From Bacteroidota bacterium (GTDB taxonomy: Bacteria; Bacteroidota; Bacteroidia; Chitinophagales; Chitinophagaceae), in assembly GCA_018970395.1 (NCBI GenBank), contig JAGWWM010000005.1, positions 27,377 through 91,376 on the forward strand: a DNA stretch of 64,000 nt, in the 5' to 3' direction. The translations under genes and the position numbers were made by a program. Below are positions 28,030 to 36,589 of this stretch, one piece after another. Within the stretch, counting starts at the first letter, position 1; every line of letters begins with the position of its first letter. Below the pieces are notes generated by a model. That model was not told the DNA's origin. It made no database searches and worked only from the letters and a program-made list of their open reading frames with translations.

Positions 28030-28752
28030 ATGCAGATCATACCTGCGATAGATATCATTGAGGGTAAATGTGTTCGCTTGACGGAAGGCGATTATAGTCA
28101 GAAAAAAATATACAATGAACATCCACTGGAAGTGGCTTTACAGTTTCAGGATGCCGGATTGGAAAGAGTGCATTTGGTAGATCTGGATGGTGCGAAAGCA
28201 GGAAAGATTATCAATTGGAAAGTGCTGGAGCTGTTAGCGACAAAAACTTCATTGAAGATAGATTTTGGTGGGGGGATTAAAAAGCAGGAGGATGTTCGGG
28301 TAGTGCTGGAGGCCGGCGCCCTTTGGGCGACGGTAGGCAGTGTTGCAGTAAAGGATAAAACTTCCTTATTGCAATGGTTGCAGCATTTTGGAGCCGATAA
28401 ATTTTTATTAGGCGCCGATGTGAAAGGGGAACAGCTTGCGGTAGGAGGGTGGCTCGAAACAACCAATATCCATATTTATGATTTTATTGCAGCGTATCTG
28501 CAAGAAGGGATAGAACAAATATTTTGTACTGATATCAGTAAAGATGGTCGTCTGGAAGGCCCTTCTCTTCAACTTTATCAGTCACTGCTCGAAAAAAACA
28601 ATACACTTCAACTGATCGCCAGCGGTGGAGTGAGTTCCATACAAGATCTGGAAGCACTGCGGGCTATTGGCTGCGCCGGAGCGATTGTTGGTAAAGCCAT
28701 TTATGAGGGCAGAATATCCATTGAGGCATTGACCATTTTCCAGGCCTCTTAA
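28030..28752 (+). CDS. hisA: ProFAR isomerase
   Basis: 240-residue TIM barrel. The catalytic aspartates fit the family: D8 in IPAIDIIEGKCVRL and the second acid D168 in CTDISKDG. Phosphate-binding glycines are visible at DFGGGIKK and IASGGVSS. It isomerises ProFAR to PRFAR in histidine biosynthesis. It is coupled to hisH (one base between). Length and motifs are typical, and the Bacteroidota protein shows no sign of PriA dual function that I can read. Confidence 0.94.
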   Translation: MQIIPAIDIIEGKCVRLTEGDYSQKKIYNEHPLEVALQFQDAGLERVHLVDLDGAKAGKIINWKVLELLATKTSLKIDFGGGIKKQEDVRVVLEAGALWATVGSVAVKDKTSLLQWLQHFGADKFLLGADVKGEQLAVGGWLETTNIHIYDFIAAYLQEGIEQIFCTDISKDGRLEGPSLQLYQSLLEKNNTLQLIASGGVSSIQDLEALRAIGCAGAIVGKAIYEGRISIEALTIFQAS

Positions 28753-28790
28753 TGCTTTACTGCTTTTAACCATTATCTTCACTCAATATC

Positions 28791-29381
28791 ATGACGCCCG
28801 AAAGAAAGAAGAAAATAGAATTTGTATTGCAACATCGCCAGCCGGATTTAACGGTAGTGCTGGAAAATGTATTCGATCCGCATAATATTTCAGCGGTGAT
28901 GAGAACCTGTGATGCGGTGGGCATTCGGGAGATTTATGTGCTGAATACACGCATTCCCAGACATAAAAAGTGGGGAGCCAGAAGCTCTTCCAGTGCCGCT
29001 AAATGGATGACAGTACATCAGTTTGACAACACAGAACTTTGCCTAAAAGCACTGCGTGAAAAGTATCAATTTTTATTTACAACTCATCTCAGCGGGGATG
29101 CGCGTTCTCTTTATGAAATTGATTTTACCCAAAGTGTTGCTCTTATTTTCGGAAATGAACATGCCGGAGTTAGTGAAGAAATAAGAACTCTTTCAGATGG
29201 CAATTTTATCATTCCGCAAGTTGGAATGATTCAGTCGCTCAATATTTCCGTTGCCTGCGCAGTTAGTATTTATGAAGCCTATCGTCAGAAAAACAATGCA
29301 GGCCAGTATGCGGACTCCCGTTTAATTCAATCAGAGTACGATAGTCTGCTGGATAAATGGAGTCGCAATGAATCCGACTAA
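28791..29381 (+). CDS. TrmH-family tRNA/rRNA 2'-O-methyltransferase
   Basis: 196-residue SPOUT methyltransferase. The three family motifs are motif 1 DPHNISAVMRTCDA, motif 2 LIFGNEHAGVS, and motif 3 IPQVGMIQSLNISVA, which forms the knotted SAM site. It resembles TrmH (Gm18 of tRNA), which fits the short length, no substrate-binding extension and early N16-type asparagine. The exact target base is an inference. It follows hisA by 38 bases and its last four bases overlap the convergent YihY gene. Confidence 0.88.
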   Translation: MTPERKKKIEFVLQHRQPDLTVVLENVFDPHNISAVMRTCDAVGIREIYVLNTRIPRHKKWGARSSSSAAKWMTVHQFDNTELCLKALREKYQFLFTTHLSGDARSLYEIDFTQSVALIFGNEHAGVSEEIRTLSDGNFIIPQVGMIQSLNISVACAVSIYEAYRQKNNAGQYADSRLIQSEYDSLLDKWSRNESD

Positions 29382-30307
29382 TGTTTCCGGTCTGCTGCTT
29401 TTCGCTTAAGAGATTGGATACTTACATTTAATTCAAATCCGATTAATAATATAAGACTGTTCATATATATGAGCGCCATAATAATCATGATAGTGCCGAT
29501 GGATCCGTAAATTTTATTATAGGTGCCAAACTGATTGATCCAGAATGAAAATCCTACTGTGAGTAAAATCAGGAGTGTGCAGGCTACAATTGAACCAGGT
29601 GAAATGAGTTTCCATTTTTTTTCAACTGTAGGCGCATGCCTGTAAATGAATGCGATACTATAGAAAAAAAGTCCGATAATAATCGCCCATCTTAGGAGAT
29701 GGAATACCGCCTTAAAAAATACATTGTCCAAAGATAATTGCTGTAAGAATAGGGCTGAGATTGTTCCTTGCGTCATCAAAATCAACATCGCTGCAATAAA
29801 TAGCAGCATCATGATAAAAGTAAGTTTGATGGCTTTCCAACGATATACCATAAAACCTTTTTGCTCTTTTTCGTGAATGGAGCGATTAAAACTATGAATA
29901 ATACCGAGCATAGCGCTGGATGAGTAGAAGACAGCAATCAGAAAACCAAAGGAAAGCAGACTGTTTCTCGGCCGGCCAAAAAAGTCGTCTAAAAAATCTT
30001 TTACAAATTTACGGGTATCCTGATTGGGTGTAATGTCATTCACTACGCTCATGATTTCCAAAGAAAAGTTGTTTGCCCAGGGCATCAAGGGAACCAGTGA
30101 AAACAGGAAAATACAGGCAGGGGGAATAGCCATGATAAAGTTGAATGAAATAGCTGCGGCGCGCTGATCAAGTCCAACTGTTTTTACTTTCTCTATAAAA
30201 AAAATAATGATATCATATAAAGGAACACCTTCAAAACCGGGTAAACTGATTCTTTGGGAATATCTTCTTAGCGCAGCATACCAGGGTATAACCTTTCTTC
30301 GAAACAT
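29378..30307 (-). CDS. YihY/BrkB-family inner membrane protein
   Basis: 309 residues with about six transmembrane helices and the family segments RAAAISFNFIMAIPPACIFL near residue 65 and YHAP-like RHAPTVEKKWKLISPGS at about 225. YihY/BrkB proteins (UPF0761) are not ribonuclease BN as once thought, and their function remains unclear; a role in the envelope or as an alternative transporter has been suggested. It overlaps the trmH end by four bases (convergent) and lies 24 bases past the mltG start side, at the end of the minus-strand envelope block. Confidence 0.85.
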   Translation of the reverse strand: MFRRKVIPWYAALRRYSQRISLPGFEGVPLYDIIIFFIEKVKTVGLDQRAAAISFNFIMAIPPACIFLFSLVPLMPWANNFSLEIMSVVNDITPNQDTRKFVKDFLDDFFGRPRNSLLSFGFLIAVFYSSSAMLGIIHSFNRSIHEKEQKGFMVYRWKAIKLTFIMMLLFIAAMLILMTQGTISALFLQQLSLDNVFFKAVFHLLRWAIIIGLFFYSIAFIYRHAPTVEKKWKLISPGSIVACTLLILLTVGFSFWINQFGTYNKIYGSIGTIMIIMALIYMNSLILLIGFELNVSIQSLKRKAADRKH

Positions 30308-30331
30308 ATCTCCTAAGTTAGCGTAATTTTT

Positions 30332-31348
30332 TCATCGGATTCCTTCCGTATTTAACCATTGTTGATAGGATTTTGCATTTTTGAGGTGCTCTTTATCGTT
30401 CTTGGCAAAATTATGGGTACCAGTAAATCCGGGAGCAGCGCAAAAAAACAGGTAATCCGTTTCTTTCGCATTGAGAACGGCTTCGATGGTAGATTCTTGC
30501 GGCGTACATATGGGGCCGGGTGGTAAGCCTTTATTTTTATAAGTATTATAAGGCGATGCGGCGGTTTCCTCTATGTGTTTGAATAAAATTCTTTTAAGCG
30601 CAAAATTGCCGGTCGCAAATTTAACAGTCGGATCTGCACCCAACGGCATTTGCTTCCGTAAACGATTGATATAAACACTTGCGATCAGTGGCTTTTCTGC
30701 CTCATTTAAAGTTTCTTCCTCTACAATAGAAGCAAGGGTGGTTATTTCTAATGGATTCAGCCCCAGTTTTTTTGCTTTATCAACCCTAACCGTATTCCAA
30801 AATGAATGGTGATATTGATACATTTTTTCTATCAGCGTTTCCGGGTCTGCATTCCAGTAGTAAGTGTAGGTATTAGGGTGGGTGATAAACAATAATCGTT
30901 CTCCGTCAATTCCAAATCGTTTCATCAGAGTGCTGTCCTGAATGTACTGTATAAACCGAACAGAATCGCATTCCATTTTTCTGCCTATCAGGGAGGCCAG
31001 CTGAGCGGGCGTTCTCAATTTGGTAATAACCAAATCTACCGGCGACTGCCGGTGGTTGCGGAGTAAGCGTATAATATCCAGCAGACTATATTGCTTCTGA
31101 ATCTCGTATTTCCCCGGGCGAATGGAAGGCCATAAGCCCATCAGATTTGCAGATATTTTGAATAATAATGGCTGCTGAATAAAATTACCCTTTGTCAATG
31201 TTTCCACTACTTCATCTGGACTTGTTTGACCGGTGCGCAGATAAAGAAAAGATGATTTTTTATCTAATTTGGTAAAAGGGATAAAGCAAAACCATAAAAG
31301 TCCTGCTATGAATAACGCAACCAGGGCTATCGTGAACTTTTTAAGCAA
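30332..31348 (-). CDS. mltG: Endolytic murein transglycosylase MltG
   Basis: 338 residues. One N-terminal transmembrane helix (FTIALVALFIAGLLWF) precedes a LysM-like region and the YceG catalytic domain, with the active-site glutamate in ASIVEEETLNEAEK and the family motifs YINRLRKQMPLGADPTV and YNTYKNKGLPPGPI. It cleaves nascent glycan strands at the periplasmic face and sets strand length. The start codon is TTG: a stop codon lies just upstream in frame, no ATG precedes the membrane helix, and the peptide from this TTG fits. It lies downstream of secG. Confidence 0.93.
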   Translation of the reverse strand: MLKKFTIALVALFIAGLLWFCFIPFTKLDKKSSFLYLRTGQTSPDEVVETLTKGNFIQQPLLFKISANLMGLWPSIRPGKYEIQKQYSLLDIIRLLRNHRQSPVDLVITKLRTPAQLASLIGRKMECDSVRFIQYIQDSTLMKRFGIDGERLLFITHPNTYTYYWNADPETLIEKMYQYHHSFWNTVRVDKAKKLGLNPLEITTLASIVEEETLNEAEKPLIASVYINRLRKQMPLGADPTVKFATGNFALKRILFKHIEETAASPYNTYKNKGLPPGPICTPQESTIEAVLNAKETDYLFFCAAPGFTGTHNFAKNDKEHLKNAKSYQQWLNTEGIR

Positions 31349-31423
31349 TTTATTTTAGATAAACTGTTTTTGCAGAACAAATAAACAGTAATATCAGCGG
31401 TTAAAAAAGTTTAAGAGTAACTT

Positions 31424-31771
31424 TTATTGGCCGGGAGCGGGTGCGACGGGAAGCGGCGCCGCATTATTGCTTTTAGGGGCGGTTGACTGAACGGGTTGGT
31501 TCACCGGAATTTGCTCCAACGCACCTGGTTTACTGCCGGCATCTGTTTTTGAAATAAATAAGCTGGAGAGGAGACAGAGGATTCCAACCAGAGCGGAAAA
31601 AATCCAGGTACCTTTTTCCAACACATCAGTGGTTTGTTTTACTCCCATGAACTGGTTGCTGAACCCTGCAATAGATCCGCTTAATCCGCCTCCTTTGGGA
31701 TTTTGCACCAGTACTACAAATGCCAATAAAAAGCAAGCTAAAACCAACAGTATGATAAACAATAGAGTCAT
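31424..31771 (-). CDS. secG: Preprotein translocase subunit SecG
   Basis: 115 residues. The first helix (LLFIILLVLACFLLAFVVLV) leads directly into QNPKGGGLSGSIAGFSNQF, the signature SecG loop, and a second helix follows at about 52-72. The C-terminal third is a Pro/Ala/Asn-rich low-complexity tail (QPVQSTAPKSNNAAPLPVA), longer than in E. coli SecG and common in Bacteroidota. It is an accessory subunit of the SecYEG channel. Four bases separate it from the upstream unknown gene. Confidence 0.94.
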   Translation of the reverse strand: MTLLFIILLVLACFLLAFVVLVQNPKGGGLSGSIAGFSNQFMGVKQTTDVLEKGTWIFSALVGILCLLSSLFISKTDAGSKPGALEQIPVNQPVQSTAPKSNNAAPLPVAPAPGQ

Positions 31772-31775
31772 AAAA

Positions 31776-32384
31776 TTAATTTTTCAGTTCATTTATTTGG
31801 GTTGTAAAATAACTGCTTTTTTCGGGATACAACAAACTTAATTTTTGATAGACCAATATCGCCTGCTCCCTTTTGCCTTGCTGTACTAAGATGCCTGCCA
31901 TTGTTTCTGTGATAATTTCGGCTGAATCGTTGCTGTTTTGGGCAATTTTGGTAACGGAATTGTCTTCTGCTGAAGGAGTCTTCCCTTCGGGTACGTTATA
32001 GACCTTTTTCATGGTTTTCAGCCATTGAGTAAAGGTTTTTACCTGTTTGCTCAACTGGTCATTTCCCAAATGTTCCTGCTGTAATTTAATGCCCTGTGAG
32101 GCAAAATAGTCGATGGTGTGAAGGGCGTCAAATACGAGTTCTTCAGCTACTTCTTTCGGTTGAGGTTTTTGAAAAGCCCGGATACGTTGTTCCATCAGCA
32201 AGGGGAGTGGGGCATATAAGATGGATGTTTTTTTTTGCTTCTTTGTATGAGGGTCTAATATGGATTGTAACAGGTGGCCGGTTTCAAAAAGAGGATAACG
32301 CTCCGTAAGGGCAGCCAGGGTCGCGGCGGTATCCGAATCCGGAATTTTGGTTGCTATAAAATTGGCAATACTTGCTGTATTCAT
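31776..32384 (-). CDS. Conserved Bacteroidota protein of unknown function
   Basis: 202 residues, mostly helical, without signal peptide or transmembrane helix. The C-terminal segment (ILVQQGKREQAILVYQKLSLLYPEKSSYF) is a recognisable single TPR-like repeat. The N-terminal half (IPDSDTAATLAALTERYPLF) may form degenerate helical repeats. It sits between lptE and secG with short gaps (24 and 4 bases), an order I associate with related Bacteroidota genomes. Function is unknown; location suggests an envelope/export role. Confidence 0.72.
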   Translation of the reverse strand: MNTASIANFIATKIPDSDTAATLAALTERYPLFETGHLLQSILDPHTKKQKKTSILYAPLPLLMEQRIRAFQKPQPKEVAEELVFDALHTIDYFASQGIKLQQEHLGNDQLSKQVKTFTQWLKTMKKVYNVPEGKTPSAEDNSVTKIAQNSNDSAEIITETMAGILVQQGKREQAILVYQKLSLLYPEKSSYFTTQINELKN

Positions 32385-32408
32385 ATCCAGATATTTGTTC
32401 CGGTAAAC

Positions 32409-32933
32409 TTACCAGTTGGAAAAGATACGGTTAAAAATTTCATCCGTAAAATTTTGAACAATCAGACCTGTGAGCTGATTCTCCGCCTGCTGCAAAGCAA
32501 GGTTCGCATCAAAGTCGAAATTGCGGTTTAAATCCGCTTCGAAATTTTTTTTCTCATCCAGTCTGTTTTTAAAAATGAGTTTGATAGACACGTTCAAACG
32601 GTTGGATACTGCCTGCTGTCCTGAAATACCTGAAGTGGTTACATAATAATCTGTAATATATCCGCTGATATCATAATGCGCTTCATCAGCATTGGTTTGA
32701 GTGAGTCGTGTCTGGTTGATGATTTTCTGACGGAGTTTATCGCTCAGCTGCTGACTCAACTGTGGGTTAACAATGCGTGCACGGTTTTCGATGTAGTTCA
32801 CTTTTACTGTTTTGACTTCCGGGGGGATGGATACGTCTTTGAAAGAATAACATCCCTGAGCAAGTAAGGTCAGGATAATGACAACTATAGTAATGAATGA
32901 TTTTGTTAAGGCAACTTGAAATATTGTTCTCAT
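32409..32933 (-). CDS. lptE: LPS assembly lipoprotein LptE
   Basis: 174 residues. The N-terminal hydrophobic segment ends in LAQGC, a lipobox with Cys near residue 28, followed by YSFKDVSIPPEVKTVKVNYI, typical of Bacteroidota LptE, and a mixed alpha/beta fold. LptE plugs the LptD barrel at the outer membrane and helps insert LPS. It is in the same minus-strand block as secG and mltG, while the LptF/LptG permease is about 22 kb away. The gene lies 15 bases downstream of the sigma-54 activator gene. Confidence 0.88.
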   Translation of the reverse strand: MRTIFQVALTKSFITIVVIILTLLAQGCYSFKDVSIPPEVKTVKVNYIENRARIVNPQLSQQLSDKLRQKIINQTRLTQTNADEAHYDISGYITDYYVTTSGISGQQAVSNRLNVSIKLIFKNRLDEKKNFEADLNRNFDFDANLALQQAENQLTGLIVQNFTDEIFNRIFSNW

Positions 32934-32948
32934 AATGGACGAATGGCT

Positions 32949-34196
32949 TTATAGATCTTCAATATCGTATTCTTTTAATTTCCGGTATAGGGTGCGCTCG
33001 CTGATGCCTAAATCGATGGCGGCATCTTTTCTTTTTCCCTTGTGTTTGTTGAGCGCTTTGATGATCAGTTCTTTTTCCATGTCCATAATATTCAAGCTCT
33101 CATCTACTGCAATTGGTTCCTGAATATCTGTTTTGGATAAAAGTACAGGCTGAACAGGGGTGGTGGTGGCTGGTTGAAAATCGAGGGTGGTTTCATTGGG
33201 CGGAATCACATCTTTAAAAAATCCTGCAGCAGGCATTTGAATAGGAGTTGAGCCATGCTGCAGCATATCTAAAAACATTTTTTTTAGTTCCGTTACATCT
33301 TTTTTCAGGTCGAAGAAAAGTTTATATAGAATCTCTCTTTCGTTGGCAAACTCCGGTCCTCCACCCAGCGCACCATTGCTCTGTTGAGAAACAAGTACCG
33401 GCAATCGGTTGAGGTTCTTATCGGGGAGGAAAGGGGCGATATCAATTGCAGACAGCATTTTGCGAGTTGCCAAAACAGATATCTGTTCAGCCATATTTTT
33501 CAATTCTCTCACATTGCCGGGAAACGGATAATTCACGAGTAGATTTTTGGCATCTTCTTCCAGTTGCACCGGTGCGGTTTTATATTTCTCTGCAAAATCG
33601 GCCGCAAATTTTCTGAATAATAATGAGATATCTTCTTTACGATCACGCAAAGCCGGAACGCGAATGGGAACAGTATTCAGGCGATAATACAGATCCTGCC
33701 TGAATTTGTTTTGATAGGTTGATTCCAGTAATTCTTTATTCGTAGCGGCAATGACTCTTACATCTGTTTTTTGCACTTTAGAGGAGCCGACTCTGATATA
33801 TTCTCCCGTTTCCAAAACACGCAAAAGACGTGCCTGTGTACCCAAGGGCATCTCACCGATTTCATCCAGAAAGATGGTGCCGCCGTTTACCGTTTCAAAA
33901 TATCCTTTACGGGCATCAACGGCTCCGGTAAAAGATCCTTTTTCATGTCCGAATAATTCGGAATCTATGGTGCCTTCCGGAATGGCACCACAGTTGACAG
34001 CAATGAAAGGATTGTGTTTTCGGGCAGATAAGGCATGAATGATCTGAGAAAAAACTTCTTTACCAACCCCACTTTCACCGTTAATTAAGACGGTTAGATC
34101 GGTGGAAGCTACCTGTACTGCCACACTCAATGCATGGTTCAGTGAGGGTGCATTACCTATGATGCCAAATCGGTTTTTGATACTTTGCAAATCCAT
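32949..34196 (-). CDS. Sigma-54-dependent activator without sensor domain
   Basis: 415 residues. The AAA+ domain begins almost at the N-terminus (FGIIGNAPSL): Walker A GESGVGKE at 40-47, the sigma-54 contact loop as GSFTGA at 87-92 (serine replaces the first alanine of GAFTGA), and Walker B TIFLDE at 107-112. The arginine-rich region RVPALRDRKEDI follows. A linker of about 100 residues leads to a Fis-type helix-turn-helix (RKDAAIDLGISERTLYRKL). There is no receiver, GAF or PAS domain, so activity must be set by expression or a partner, as in PspF. It is the first gene upstream of lptE in one block. Confidence 0.93.
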   Translation of the reverse strand: MDLQSIKNRFGIIGNAPSLNHALSVAVQVASTDLTVLINGESGVGKEVFSQIIHALSARKHNPFIAVNCGAIPEGTIDSELFGHEKGSFTGAVDARKGYFETVNGGTIFLDEIGEMPLGTQARLLRVLETGEYIRVGSSKVQKTDVRVIAATNKELLESTYQNKFRQDLYYRLNTVPIRVPALRDRKEDISLLFRKFAADFAEKYKTAPVQLEEDAKNLLVNYPFPGNVRELKNMAEQISVLATRKMLSAIDIAPFLPDKNLNRLPVLVSQQSNGALGGGPEFANEREILYKLFFDLKKDVTELKKMFLDMLQHGSTPIQMPAAGFFKDVIPPNETTLDFQPATTTPVQPVLLSKTDIQEPIAVDESLNIMDMEKELIIKALNKHKGKRKDAAIDLGISERTLYRKLKEYDIEDL

Positions 34197-34225
34197 AAAA
34201 AGCGTTTCAAAGGGTGTTTCAAAAT

Positions 34226-35665
34226 TTATATTACGCCGACTGAAGCTACGGCATTCCCAATTAAGGTAGCCTGAGTTGCCTCATGTATTTCAACCATAGC
34301 ATAATCTCCTTTCTTAAAAGAAAATCCTTCTTTCGGAAATACGACTACTTTATTTTGTGAGTTTCTTCCCATCCACTGCAAGTCACTTCTCTTACTTTCT
34401 CCTTCAATAAGTACCTGAAATTTTTTACCAATATCCTGCAAATAACTTTCTTTCGATAGTCTGTTTTGCACCTCTACTATTTCCTGGAGTCTTCTTTTTT
34501 TAACTGCTTCAGGAATATCGTCCTCATATCTTTTGGACGCCAGTGTGCCCGGTCTTTCGCTGTAGAAAAACATATAACTCATGTCGTAGCGACTATATTC
34601 CATGATGCTGAGTGTGTCCTGATGCTCTTCCTCTGTTTCTGAGCAAAAACCGGCAATGATATCGGAGCTGATGCCGCAATCCGGAATGATTTCCCGAATA
34701 CGATCAACTTTTGACATATACCATTCGCGGGTGTAGGTTCTGTTCATCAGTTGAAGAATGCGGGTATTCCCGCTTTGAACGGGGAGGTGGATATACTTGC
34801 AGATGTTGTCATATTTCGCCATCGTAAACAAGACGTCATCTGTAATGTCTTTAGGATGGGAAGTAGAAAATCTAACTCTTAATGATGGATTGACGAGCGC
34901 AATCTTTTCAAGCAAGTCTGCAAAACTTACGGCTATTCCGGTTTCGGGATGATACCAGCGGTAGCTGTCCACATTTTGCCCTAACAAAGTAACTTCACGA
35001 TATCCTTTTTCAAATAAATCGCGGGCTTCTGCCTCAATGGAAAACGGATCTCTGCTTCGTTCTCTACCTCTGGTGAAAGGTACCACACAAAAGCTACACA
35101 TGTTATTACATCCTCTCATAATGGAGAGAAAAGCAGTCACTCCGTTGCTGTCTAAGCGCACCGGTGATATATCGGAATAGGTTTCTTCCCGACTTAGTAA
35201 AACATTCACTGCTTTTTGTCCTCCGGATGCTTCTTCTATTAAATAAGGCAGACTTCTGTAGGCATCGGGACCGACAACAAGATCTACCAGCTTTTCTTCT
35301 TCCAGCAATTTTGCTTTTAATCTTTCCGCCATGCAACCCAATACACCAATCAGCAGACCCGGGTTAGATTTTTTCTGTTTGGAAAATTCAGTGAGTCTCT
35401 TACGGATTGTTTGTTCCGCTTTTTCCCGAATACTGCAGGTATTGAGTAATACCAAATCGGCTTCTTCCAGTTGACGAGTTGCTCCTAGTCCGGCTCCGTT
35501 TAAAATGGATGCCACTATTTCGCTGTCACTGAAATTCATTTGGCAGCCGTAGCTTTCAATGTAGAATTTACGGGTATAGTTATTGGAGTTTTCCAAAGAG
35601 CCATACACTTCTCCTTGTCTTGCTTCATCATGCTCTTTGTGTAAAGTAGAGATCGCTGTATTCAT
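34226..35665 (-). CDS. miaB: tRNA-2-methylthio-N6-dimethylallyladenosine synthase
   Basis: Radical-SAM methylthiotransferase, about 479 residues from the ATG at 35665. The longer frame opens with a TTG that lies inside the -7 promoter box at 35684-35691, so 35665 is the better start. The UPF0004 domain has three cluster cysteines ([30 protein letters not shown]); the radical-SAM motif is CNNMCSFC, followed by [12 protein letters not shown]; a TRAM domain ends the protein. It adds the methylthio group to i6A37 of tRNAs reading UNN codons. Confidence 0.95.
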   Translation of the reverse strand: MNTAISTLHKEHDEARQGEVYGSLENSNNYTRKFYIESYGCQMNFSDSEIVASILNGAGLGATRQLEEADLVLLNTCSIREKAEQTIRKRLTEFSKQKKSNPGLLIGVLGCMAERLKAKLLEEEKLVDLVVGPDAYRSLPYLIEEASGGQKAVNVLLSREETYSDISPVRLDSNGVTAFLSIMRGCNNMCSFCVVPFTRGRERSRDPFSIEAEARDLFEKGYREVTLLGQNVDSYRWYHPETGIAVSFADLLEKIALVNPSLRVRFSTSHPKDITDDVLFTMAKYDNICKYIHLPVQSGNTRILQLMNRTYTREWYMSKVDRIREIIPDCGISSDIIAGFCSETEEEHQDTLSIMEYSRYDMSYMFFYSERPGTLASKRYEDDIPEAVKKRRLQEIVEVQNRLSKESYLQDIGKKFQVLIEGESKRSDLQWMGRNSQNKVVVFPKEGFSFKKGDYAMVEIHEATQATLIGNAVASVGVI

Positions 35666-35683
35666 CGCTGCTGGTTCAATAGG

Positions 35684-35691
35684 CAAAAATA
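35684..35691 (-). promoter_or_regulatory. -7 box (TATTTTTG) of miaB
   Basis: A full match to TAnnTTTG on the minus strand. Its position rules out the upstream TTG codon as the translation start and leaves a leader of about a dozen bases before the ATG at 35665. Confidence 0.6.
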
Positions 35692-35736
35692 CGAAACGAT
35701 TGCCAATAATGACAGAATGACATAGCTATATAAGGG

Positions 35737-35762
35737 TTGAGATGCATAATTATGCGTCTCAA
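35737..35762. repeat. 26-base palindrome, GAGACGCATAA family
   Basis: TTGAGATGCATAA / TTATGCGTCTCAA, with one T-for-C mismatch. Relative of the palindrome at 21112-21139. It lies between miaB and the small secreted protein gene, five bases from the stop codon of the latter. Confidence 0.8.
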
Positions 35763-35767
35763 ATGTT

Positions 35768-36214
35768 CTAATTAATTGGAATACTCAACCCGAAAGAAGG
35801 GTAATAGATCGGCTGGGACTGAGGATTACCTATATAGGCAGACTCTTCTTCCAAAATCAGGTTGGCCTTTTTACGTTTTTGTTTTCCGGCTCTTACAATA
35901 AAATAACTACTAACCGCAGCTACAAAACCGGTAGCCGGAAGCCAAATCAGACGAGGATCGGTCTTAGAGACACCTTTGAAACTGGGTGATACCATTTTTG
36001 CAGAGCCTCCGATAATCATAGAAGTACCTACTCCGAGGGTAAACCAACCCAATAATTTTTGATTGTTACCCATCTGAACGTAATAATCATGACGAGCCTG
36101 AGGAGAGAGATTTTCCAAACCGGAAATTTTTTCCTTTTTATCTTTAGTTTTTTGACTAAAAACGGTGGTTGAAGTTAAGAGTAATGAGAATATACAAAAA
36201 AATAGAGTCTTCAT
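35768..36214 (-). CDS. Small exported protein, unknown function
   Basis: 148 residues from the ATG at 36214. The frame extends upstream to a GTG at 36271, but the peptide from 36214 begins directly with a signal peptide (MKTLFFCIFSLLLTSTTVFSQ). A charged segment follows, then two hydrophobic stretches (LGWFTLGVGTSMIIGGSAKM and ATGFVAAVSSYFIV) that could be membrane helices, and a polar tail. No family recognised. It is first or second in a pair with the small membrane protein upstream. Confidence 0.65.
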   Translation of the reverse strand: MKTLFFCIFSLLLTSTTVFSQKTKDKKEKISGLENLSPQARHDYYVQMGNNQKLLGWFTLGVGTSMIIGGSAKMVSPSFKGVSKTDPRLIWLPATGFVAAVSSYFIVRAGKQKRKKANLILEEESAYIGNPQSQPIYYPSFGLSIPIN

Positions 36215-36260
36215 TGATAATGAAATTAATGATCGACTAAAGGTAATATTTTTAAGGGAA

Positions 36261-36443
36261 TTATTCTTCACTCTTTTGGCTAAGCACCCAAATCATAAAA
36301 CCGCCTAAAAAAAGTACAATACCTAATCCGCCAAATAACAAAGCTGTTAATACCTTTTGAGCGCCGGGAAAAAGCGACATGGAAACCGCAATGATAAAAT
36401 ACACGATAAAGATGGTAAGTAGTGTATAAATTTTTCCGTCCAT
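36261..36443 (-). CDS. Small two-helix membrane protein, unknown function
   Basis: 60 residues from the ATG at 36443, with a longer frame possible from the ATG at 36485. Two helices fill it: YTLLTIFIVYFIIAVSMSLF, and VLTALLFGGLGIVLFLGGFM followed by IWVL; a short acidic tail ends it. I do not recognise a family. It lies divergent to parE, 146 bases away, and 47 bases upstream of the exported protein. Confidence 0.6.
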   Translation of the reverse strand: MDGKIYTLLTIFIVYFIIAVSMSLFPGAQKVLTALLFGGLGIVLFLGGFMIWVLSQKSEE

Positions 36444-36547
36444 AGAATTTTGATTTGTATTGCGAAATTGCGGAAATATTTGCATTGTCCCAAATTATTC
36501 ACAGCCATGTGAACAAGATTTGGGTTTCTTGGGCGAATTTCCATTGG

Positions 36548-36555
36548 TATATTTG
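36548..36555 (+). promoter_or_regulatory. -7 box (TATATTTG) of parE
   Basis: A full match to TAnnTTTG, 34 bases before the ATG. A TTG at 36529-36531 lies 16 bases upstream. Confidence 0.6.
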
Positions 36556-36589
36556 CTCCCTTACATAACCCACTAGTCCTTTTTTAAAT

